Below, in pieces: positions 7,640-14,462 of a stretch of 64,000 bases of DNA. Source of the stretch: Chitinophaga sp. CB10 (GTDB taxonomy: Bacteria > Bacteroidota > Bacteroidia > Chitinophagales > Chitinophagaceae). The position numbers and the translations under genes were made by a program. Each line of letters starts with the position of its first letter. Position 1 is the stretch's first letter. Location of the stretch: the NCBI GenBank assembly GCA_001870995.2, contig MLAV02000025.1, positions 6,640 to 70,639 on the forward strand, in the 5' to 3' direction. The notes below the pieces were generated by a model. That model searched no databases. It worked only from the letters and a program-made list of their open reading frames with translations, and was not told the DNA's origin.

Positions 7640-10273
7640 ATGAAAGGAATTTTCATAGTAATTACTTTACTTACAGCCGCACTTTGTAAAAACGCCCTAT
7701 CTCAAGTGAATGGGCCATATAAAATAATAGGGGTGGTACAAGACACAGCTACACTTAAACCGATAAACAATGCATTGATTATTGTCGCCAATTCCGGCAA
7801 TAGCAAATCCTATTATACAACAAAAGATGGTTCTTTTACTATCAGAGCAGAAGGTACCCCTACTACCATTACCATATCACAATATGGATATCATAACAAG
7901 AATATACAATTATTACCCAAAGACAGTCTCACAAATCTGGGAATTATAAAAATCCAAAGCCTATCGATCAACCTCAGAGAAATAACTATTAAGGGACAAA
8001 ATCAAATCGCTAGAATAAATAAGGATACAACCGAATTTAGTAGCTCATCCTTTGAATTAAATCCTAACGCTCAACTATCTGAACTATTAAAGAAGCTTCC
8101 AGGCTTAGAGATATTATCGGATGGAAGTATATCCTTCAATGGAGAAAAAATAGAAAGAATATTGATTGATGGCCAAGAATATTTCGGCTCTAATATTTTA
8201 ATGGCTTTAAAAAACATTAGCGCCGAGATGATTAACAAAATGCAAATTATCACAACTAACAATTTAACAATAGGTACAGGTGCCACAATTGGCATTGAAA
8301 AAATAAAAGTATTAAATCTTACAATTAAAGATGCACAAAAAGACAAGTTACTAGGAAATGCGCAATTGGGCTCTGGAACTAACAAAAGCTATCTCGGTAC
8401 GCTAGCCTTAAATCGCTTCGGCTCCAAACAACACCTATCTATCATTGCCAATATGGATAATATAAATGGAATACAAGAAGGAAAACCTAAATTATCTAAT
8501 GGCATTAATAAAACTCATGAAATAGGAATAAATAATAATTACACAATAGATCCACGCAACAGCATATCTACAAATATTCTTTTTTCATCCTTATCTGGTT
8601 ACAACCAGAACCATAATAGAAGGGAATATATAAATATGAACCCTACTGGACATAACTCAGAAGATATGGAGAGCACTGCTCAAACAAACACATTAAGCAT
8701 TGATGTAAAGAATGTAATTAAGCCAGATTCCCAGCGGCGGATAACACAAAGGCTCTTACTCAGGAATATTTGGCGAAATATGGAAAACACAAGTAACTAT
8801 TCAATTTATTTTGCCAATAGCAATTTGGACATTACCGGCAATTCGAAAAATAAGACTAGTGCAATTACTCAAAGCTACTCTTATACAAATGACTTCATTC
8901 GAAAGTTAAATTATTTAGATGGTTCCTTCTCACAAAGACTTTATGTTGCATACAACGATTCCAGGGATAAAACTGATTATTTATCACAATATTTTCAAAA
9001 GTCCGATGATTCTACTCAATCAACTCATATAAACAATTATAATCCACTAAAACAAAAATCTACATCTATTACAGGAATTAGTTCCCTAACATTTAAAATT
9101 AGCCCGGCAACCAGCTTTTTAGGATTCTATAGTGCTACTTACATTAATTCTACCGCCAACAATCAGGCTTTTGATAAAGACAGTATCATTTTGTCAAAAT
9201 TAACTCCAATCGACTCTTTGAATAATTCTTGGGACTTTAAACAAAGACAAAATTTCATATTATTAGGTCTTAATGTAAATACTACAAAATTCGAAGGATC
9301 ATTCAATTTTAATTGGTTAATAAGAAAGCAGGAGATCTTCCCTTCAAATAGTAAAGCAGCAGAAATTAACTGGAATTTCATGTATCCTCGTATTGATCTC
9401 ACATACTATTTTAACAAAACTACGATACTAAACTACACTCTTAATTATGAACCTTCAAACATTTCTCCGAGCCAACTAATTACAACAAAAAACTTCCAGA
9501 ATCCATTAATAGTCCAATCAGGTAATCCGAATTTAAAAAACCCGACAAAACAGAATATGACACTGCGGTTTTCGAGCTTCAATCCAAAGTCTTTATCGAA
9601 TTCTACCACCATCCTCACCTACTCTGCCACCAACCAAAAAATCGTCAACAACGTCTACTTCGACTCCCTCGGCCGCCAGGTCCTGACCCCCATCAACCTC
9701 GACCACTCCAAAATGCTCTCCTGGGGCACCACCTGGTCCAAACCCTTTTTCAAACGCCGCCTGGCCATCAACCTCCGAAACAACATCCTCTACGCCAACG
9801 ACCCCGTTGCGGTCAGTGGCATTTTGGGCACCAGCGAATCATTAAGCATTTCCCCAAGCATCGCTATCAATTACACCAAAAAAGACCTGATCGACATCCA
9901 ATCTTCCTTCGCCGCCAACCGCACCTACAGCACCTACAACCTCGGCGCCGTTACCAAAAACGAAGTCACCTCCCTTACCATGAACCTCGACGTCACCGGC
10001 TACCTCCCCCTCGGCTTCATCGCCGGCGTCAAATATAACAAAGTCATCAACTCTGGCCTGGCCGCCGGATTCAACCGTTCCATTGACCTCCTGAACGTTT
10101 TTGTGAGCAAACGCCTGCTCAAAAACAAAATGGAAATCAAAGCCCAGGGCTTTGACCTGCTGAATAAAAACAACAGTTTTACCAGAACTTTCACCCCAAC
10201 ATACTTTGAAGACACCCAAAGCACCGTCCTGCAGCGTTTCTTCATGGGCTCCATTATTTACTACATTAAGTAG
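7640..10273 (+). CDS. TonB-receptor-like outer membrane beta-barrel protein, apparently a hybrid gene
   Basis: An 877-residue protein with a signal peptide (MKGIFIVITLLTAALCKNAL, cleaved near residue 22). A carboxypeptidase-regulatory-like domain spans about residues 28-110 (YKIIGVVQDTATLKPINNAL). A plug-like segment follows (LSELLKKLPGLEILSDGSIS, then IERILIDGQEYFG), then a long Asn/Ser-rich barrel. This is the architecture of the outer-membrane beta-barrel family related to TonB receptors. It probably moves a peptide or other ligand across the outer membrane for the neighbouring cluster. Codon use changes abruptly near 9604 (about residue 655): AT-rich codons before, then runs of ACC, ATC, CTC, GAC and GCC. 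The reading frame stays open, which points to recombination between two homologous genes. Confidence 0.85.
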   Translation: MKGIFIVITLLTAALCKNALSQVNGPYKIIGVVQDTATLKPINNALIIVANSGNSKSYYTTKDGSFTIRAEGTPTTITISQYGYHNKNIQLLPKDSLTNLGIIKIQSLSINLREITIKGQNQIARINKDTTEFSSSSFELNPNAQLSELLKKLPGLEILSDGSISFNGEKIERILIDGQEYFGSNILMALKNISAEMINKMQIITTNNLTIGTGATIGIEKIKVLNLTIKDAQKDKLLGNAQLGSGTNKSYLGTLALNRFGSKQHLSIIANMDNINGIQEGKPKLSNGINKTHEIGINNNYTIDPRNSISTNILFSSLSGYNQNHNRREYINMNPTGHNSEDMESTAQTNTLSIDVKNVIKPDSQRRITQRLLLRNIWRNMENTSNYSIYFANSNLDITGNSKNKTSAITQSYSYTNDFIRKLNYLDGSFSQRLYVAYNDSRDKTDYLSQYFQKSDDSTQSTHINNYNPLKQKSTSITGISSLTFKISPATSFLGFYSATYINSTANNQAFDKDSIILSKLTPIDSLNNSWDFKQRQNFILLGLNVNTTKFEGSFNFNWLIRKQEIFPSNSKAAEINWNFMYPRIDLTYYFNKTTILNYTLNYEPSNISPSQLITTKNFQNPLIVQSGNPNLKNPTKQNMTLRFSSFNPKSLSNSTTILTYSATNQKIVNNVYFDSLGRQVLTPINLDHSKMLSWGTTWSKPFFKRRLAINLRNNILYANDPVAVSGILGTSESLSISPSIAINYTKKDLIDIQSSFAANRTYSTYNLGAVTKNEVTSLTMNLDVTGYLPLGFIAGVKYNKVINSGLAAGFNRSIDLLNVFVSKRLLKNKMEIKAQGFDLLNKNNSFTRTFTPTYFEDTQSTVLQRFFMGSIIYYIK

Positions 10274-10533
10274 GAATTGGAAGTGGCTACAGGATGCAGG
10301 AATTAAAAACTACCACTGATTGCGGGGTTTGAAAGCAGTCACCGGATGTAGGCATTGAAAAAAACCACTGAATGCGGGATTTGAAAGCAGCCACCGGATG
10401 TAGGCATTGAAAACAACCAATGAATGAACGAACTGCAAGTAGCCACTGAATACAGGCATTGAAAGCAACCAATGCATGCAGGAACCGCAAGTACCCAATA
10501 AATGCAGGCATTAAAATCAGCCACCGCCCCCCT
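10274..10533. repeat. 26-bp tandem repeat array, ten degenerate units
   Basis: Directly after the barrel stop codon, ten consecutive 26-bp units fill the gap to the peptide 3 promoter region. A typical unit starts GCATTGAAAGCAACCAATGC; the unit starts are 10274, 10300, 10326, 10352, 10378, 10404, 10430, 10456, 10482 and 10508. Neighbouring units alternate between two sub-types, so a 52-bp higher-order unit is visible (10326-10377 against 10378-10429). There are no spacers, so it is not a CRISPR. The unit length is not a multiple of three. Antisense open frames here are by-products of the repeat. Confidence 0.9.
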
Positions 10534-10584
10534 CCCCCATACCCACTGCCACCCCAATGCACCCCAATCCTCTACATTCACCCC

Positions 10585-10827
10585 ATGAAAAAAGCAAAAA
10601 TCCTCCTGTCGCTCCTAGGCCTGATCACCGCCATTTCCGCAGCCCTGGCCGCCCGGGTAACCCCCAGCTGCAAAGTGTACATAGCCGACCCTAAAGACGG
10701 ACTTTGCACCCTCGAAACCGCCGGCTCCCTCCTCAACAATGGTGGCACGGTAGTAACCATTACCAAAGCAACGGATACCTACACCACGGAGTGCACCCTC
10801 CAAACGGTCTATGCCTGCCAGCACTGA
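10585..10827 (+). CDS. Small exported Cys peptide 3
   Basis: An 80-residue protein starting MKKAKILLSLLGLITAISAA, with Cys29, Cys41, Cys70 and Cys78. The signal-like start and the Cys41/Cys70 pair match peptides 1 and 2, but the codons are GC-rich like the rest of the chromosome, so this appears to be the resident family member. ATG 10585 is chosen because it opens the signal; the frame is open further upstream, through the repeat array. The S9 peptidase gene starts 28 bp after its stop, a likely operon. It pairs a small peptide with an S9 peptidase just as 4135-7304 does, but without a LanKC of its own. Confidence 0.7.
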   Translation: MKKAKILLSLLGLITAISAALAARVTPSCKVYIADPKDGLCTLETAGSLLNNGGTVVTITKATDTYTTECTLQTVYACQH

Positions 10828-10855
10828 CAACATCCAACATAAATCCTCTGCCAAC

Positions 10856-12754
10856 ATGAAATCAGCCCTCATTAGCCTGGTAATACTATTACTATCTATC
10901 CCCTGCGCAGCGGCCGACACCACCTGGCTCCCCTCCCTCCGGCACGACACCCTCTTCGCCCGCGCCACCCCGCAGGACTCCCCCCACATCATCGCCACCG
11001 CCTGGGCCAACAAACGCATCATTTCCACACTGAAGCACTATGCTTATTACATGGAAAATCCGCCGGCCCAAAAACAAACGCCTTCCAACCCGGTCATCTG
11101 GTCCAGACAGCCCGCCGCCAGCCCCAGACCAGCCACCGCATTAATAGACCTCAAAACCGGCCGTACCATCCCGATGGGCGACACCCGCTCACTCCTGATC
11201 CGGGCCTACGAAGACACCGTCCTGATGCTACGCTACGCCCCCCAACCCATGCTGGAATTCACGACCCTTTCCACCGGCCAAAAATACCAGCTAACCAACG
11301 AGGCTATTGTAAACGGCGCCATGTCCAACGGCTTATCTCCTAACGGACAACTCATCGTGTACTACGACCATAACGCCTACCACTGCTATAACATCTCCCA
11401 ACAACAAACCAACCCTATTACAAAAGATATTACAACAGACCTCCACTTCCTATACAGAAACGACTTGTTCACCTCCCCCCGCGGCATCGCCGGCTGGAAT
11501 ACCCAAAGCTCCCGGTTGTATATCTATGACGCGTTCGACCTCTGGGAGGTCGATCCGGCGAATAAAGTACCACCAATTAACCTCACCAAAGGCTACGGCG
11601 CCAAACACCGCATCATCCTTACCGTTCAGAAGTACCACAACCAGCCCAAAGGAAAGCCCCTGGAATTCCCGTTAATCCTCAACGCATTTAATATCGACAA
11701 TAAGCAAAACGGCTGGTTCAAACTCGGCAAAGGAAAGGAGCCCGAACTGCTTACCATGGGGAATTACCAGTACGATATTATGAACAACCCCTATGTGCCT
11801 GACCAAAGCAATTACCCGCCCGTGAAACGGAATGATTCCATTATAGTACGCCGGCAAAGCGCCACCGAAGCCCCCAACCTCTTTTACACCAAAGATTTCA
11901 AACATTTCACCCAGCTCACGTTCAATCAGCCGGAGCACAAATACACCGCGCAGCTCACCACCTATACCACCCTCGATGGGCAGCAACGCCAGGCCATCCT
12001 TTACAAGCCGGCCAATTTCGACTCCACCAAAAAGTACCCGGTGATCCTGCACTTCTACGAACGCAGATCCGACGGACTTAACAGCTACCTCAAAACGGAA
12101 CCGCTTACCAGCGGCTGTAACATCAACATCCCCTCCTATACCGCCAACGGCTACCTCGTATTTACCCCGGATATATTTTATACTCCCGGCGATCCTATGC
12201 AAGGCGCCTACAATGCCGTCCTGGGAGCGGCGGAATACCTGGAAAAACTCCCTTACGCAGATGCGAAACGGATTGGACTGCAGGGATGCAGCTGGGGCGC
12301 CATCCAAATCAATTACCTGGTAACGCACAGCGATAAATTCGCCGCAGCGGTATCCGCCTCCGGCATCGGCGACTGGATGACGGCTTACAACTCCCTCGTC
12401 AATAACGGCCGCCCCAACGCCGAGAACTTCGAAAACGGACAATTCCGCATGAAAGCCACTCCCTGGGATATCCCCGACCAGTACCTGAAAAATTCCGCTA
12501 TCTACGCCGCCAATAAAATGAATACACCCCTGCTCCTCATGCATACCACCAACGACGGCGCCTGCCCCTTCTCCAATATCCTTTCCTTCTTCCTCGCGCT
12601 GCGCAGGCTACAGAAACCCGCATGGCTACTGCAATACAACGACGGTAACCACGGACTCACCGGCGCGTCTGCAATGGATTTCAGTGAACGTATGCAGGCG
12701 TTTTTCAACTACTACCTGAAAAATGAAACGCCTCCGGACTGGCTCGCGGATTAA
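10856..12754 (+). CDS. Exported S9-family serine peptidase, short form
   Basis: 632 residues from ATG 10856, which opens a clear signal (MKSALISLVILLLSIPCAAA); the frame is open 45 bp upstream into the peptide 3 gene. The C-terminal hydrolase domain carries Ser479 in GCSWGA, Asp567 in NDGACPF and His599 in GNHGLTG. It aligns along its length with the C-terminal two thirds of the 897-residue paralogue (both have GYGAK, then PNLF/PNIFYTKDFK, then a conserved KKYPVIL segment). It lacks about 250 residues of the N-terminal propeller, which could widen access for larger substrates. It probably acts in the periplasm on the peptide encoded just upstream. Substrate is inferred. Confidence 0.88.
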   Translation: MKSALISLVILLLSIPCAAADTTWLPSLRHDTLFARATPQDSPHIIATAWANKRIISTLKHYAYYMENPPAQKQTPSNPVIWSRQPAASPRPATALIDLKTGRTIPMGDTRSLLIRAYEDTVLMLRYAPQPMLEFTTLSTGQKYQLTNEAIVNGAMSNGLSPNGQLIVYYDHNAYHCYNISQQQTNPITKDITTDLHFLYRNDLFTSPRGIAGWNTQSSRLYIYDAFDLWEVDPANKVPPINLTKGYGAKHRIILTVQKYHNQPKGKPLEFPLILNAFNIDNKQNGWFKLGKGKEPELLTMGNYQYDIMNNPYVPDQSNYPPVKRNDSIIVRRQSATEAPNLFYTKDFKHFTQLTFNQPEHKYTAQLTTYTTLDGQQRQAILYKPANFDSTKKYPVILHFYERRSDGLNSYLKTEPLTSGCNINIPSYTANGYLVFTPDIFYTPGDPMQGAYNAVLGAAEYLEKLPYADAKRIGLQGCSWGAIQINYLVTHSDKFAAAVSASGIGDWMTAYNSLVNNGRPNAENFENGQFRMKATPWDIPDQYLKNSAIYAANKMNTPLLLMHTTNDGACPFSNILSFFLALRRLQKPAWLLQYNDGNHGLTGASAMDFSERMQAFFNYYLKNETPPDWLAD

Positions 12755-12955
12755 CAAGTGAATAACTAATGATTTACAAATTATATCAAAGCGTTTCCCG
12801 ACATTTGATCCATCCAAAACATAAAATAATTGGTTGCGGATGGAATTACAAAATGCAGCTTTGCATTCATGTAAGTGTTCAGATGTAACTGCCAATCCCT
12901 CATTGACAGCCTCAAACCAAAACCAAACGCTTAAAAACAAAATCATTTAACCCCC

Positions 12956-13558
12956 ATGAAAACTTTTAACGAAGTTAAATTCAAAGAAGTAATCACAGTT
13001 GTACTGGCACTACTGCTATCTATTAGCACCGCAGCCGGCGCATTCCAGCTGCTCCCCTTCTGGTCCGCCGTCGCCATTGCCGCAGCAGTATCCCTGATGG
13101 CCATCTGGGCAATCGCCTCCGTATTTGCCAGCTACACCAGCCGCAAGGAAAGGGAATACGAAAAAATGGCGAACGATACCATCGCCGCATTCAAAAATAC
13201 TTTCGAATCCGAACTGGACGATGGCCCGCCCGAAGTAGGCGTGTTCTGTGTAGACAAAGACCTCAACTTCTGCTACATGAACCGCGAAATGCGGCGCATC
13301 TGCGGTTATAAATACAGCGAAATTGAAGGCCGGAAATGGACGTTCATGTGCTCCCGCGCACTGGCCACCTGGCTCAATAACATAGTTACCAAATGGATGG
13401 ATGATATCATGCCCATCACCCGACCGTACATCACCATCAGGACCAAAACAGGTGGGTACGTGAAGATGCTGGCTTTCATCTCCCTGATGGAACAACCGGA
13501 CAATAACACAAAGTTTCAAGCTATTGTAAACATTGTGCCAATGGACGATGACGAATAG
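12956..13558 (+). CDS. Membrane-anchored PAS-domain protein
   Basis: 200 residues. Two hydrophobic segments at about 12-32 and 36-58 anchor the protein. After a charged linker (SRKEREYEKMA), a PAS domain fills roughly residues 90-195 (VGVFCVDKDLNFCYMNREMR, CGYKYSEIEGRKW, ITIRTKTGGYVKMLAFISLM). PAS domains bind small ligands or cofactors or mediate signalling contacts. No kinase, cyclase or DNA-binding output follows, so it must act through a partner. It is preceded by a 200-bp gap without a clear promoter and ended by a terminator. Confidence 0.8.
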   Translation: MKTFNEVKFKEVITVVLALLLSISTAAGAFQLLPFWSAVAIAAAVSLMAIWAIASVFASYTSRKEREYEKMANDTIAAFKNTFESELDDGPPEVGVFCVDKDLNFCYMNREMRRICGYKYSEIEGRKWTFMCSRALATWLNNIVTKWMDDIMPITRPYITIRTKTGGYVKMLAFISLMEQPDNNTKFQAIVNIVPMDDDE

Positions 13559-13580
13559 TCACTTGTTTCTTTTTCCATCG

Positions 13581-13605
13581 GCCCTGCGAAAGCAGGGCTT
13601 TTTTC
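13581..13605 (+). terminator. Rho-independent terminator after the PAS gene
   Basis: GCCCTGC-GAAA-GCAGGGC followed by six T. The stem is perfect with a GNRA-type loop. Confidence 0.93.
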
Positions 13606-13648
13606 AAACTCCCATTATTGCTTTCTTTCCCCCCAACACTAAAATGCC

Positions 13649-14389
13649 ATGAAGCACATGACATTATATTTCTTACCAAGTCTGAACGACTTCAACCAGC
13701 TATTCGAACAGATCCGGCAAACACATCTGAAACACCTGGAACTTTGCAATAAGTGGCATATGGAAATACGCAGGGAATGCGAGAACCTCATGTCCCAAAT
13801 GCAGGCAGGCATCGATGCCACACCCGAAAACAGCCAATACTACCAGGCAATGCTCGAAAACCTTTCCCACACCATGGAATTTTACGACGCCATCAACGGC
13901 TTCAGAGAAGCCTTCCATATGTTCGTGGAGGAAACCAATGAACAACTCGCCTGCTTCAGCACCCTTTGGAATGGCCACCTGGAACGGCTCGCCATCTCCT
14001 ACGTTGCCAATTACCTCAAAAAAGTCTACGAGGTACATACCTCCTTCTTTAAATTCAAACGCTCCATGAGCCCCGGCTCCAACTCCTTCGTAGAAGGGGA
14101 TATGATCGCCATAAACGATACCCACCTGTTCATCGCCGAAGCCAAAAAAGAACTGAAAGACGAGAACTACTATAAAACGCTTTATAACCGGGACCGCCTC
14201 AAAGAGAGAATGCCGGAATATCCGCACCATCACTTCCAGCCCATCTTCATCTGCGAAACGGTGGACGACAGCGTAGTCCGCAAAGCGAAAGACGGCGGCC
14301 TGTGGATACTCCGCTACCGCGGGTTCGATGCCAACAACCCGGTCAATACCTTTGAATGGCTCGGCACCCAGGGGCCCGCTAAAATCTAA
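13649..14389 (+). CDS. Coiled-coil protein with a C-terminal PD-(D/E)XK-like nuclease fold
   Basis: 246 residues with no signal or membrane segment. Residues about 10-105 are predicted long helices (coiled-coil-like). From about 110 the pattern LERLAISYVANYLKK, then VEGDMIAIND (Asp151) and FIAEAKKEL (Glu164, Lys166) fits the E...D...ExK order of PD-(D/E)XK nucleases. The arrangement resembles DUF3782-type proteins, in which a helical part precedes such a domain. The C-terminus (HFQPIFICETVDDSVVRKAK, then GLWILRY) reads like the later strand and helix of that fold. Genes of this type often sit in variable regions, but their biological role is not established. ATG 13658 is an alternative start. 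Activity is inferred. Confidence 0.6.
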   Translation: MKHMTLYFLPSLNDFNQLFEQIRQTHLKHLELCNKWHMEIRRECENLMSQMQAGIDATPENSQYYQAMLENLSHTMEFYDAINGFREAFHMFVEETNEQLACFSTLWNGHLERLAISYVANYLKKVYEVHTSFFKFKRSMSPGSNSFVEGDMIAINDTHLFIAEAKKELKDENYYKTLYNRDRLKERMPEYPHHHFQPIFICETVDDSVVRKAKDGGLWILRYRGFDANNPVNTFEWLGTQGPAKI

Positions 14390-14462
14390 GCCGCACATCA
14401 TTTTTTTTACACCTTACCAACGGCCTTTTTTATCTTCCCGGAAAACATTCTGTTATTCCGGC

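Noticed and set aside
9842..10254. Antisense genes over the GC-rich end of the barrel gene
   Set aside because: Long antisense frames are expected opposite GC-rich codons; their proteins have no recognisable features.
10274..10533. CRISPR array
   Set aside because: The 26-bp units follow each other without spacers and are degenerate; there are no cas genes nearby.
10287..10581. Antisense protein genes rich in Cys, Phe and Trp in the repeat array
   Set aside because: Several minus-strand frames are open at once only because the repeat lacks stops; none has a start signal or family resemblance.
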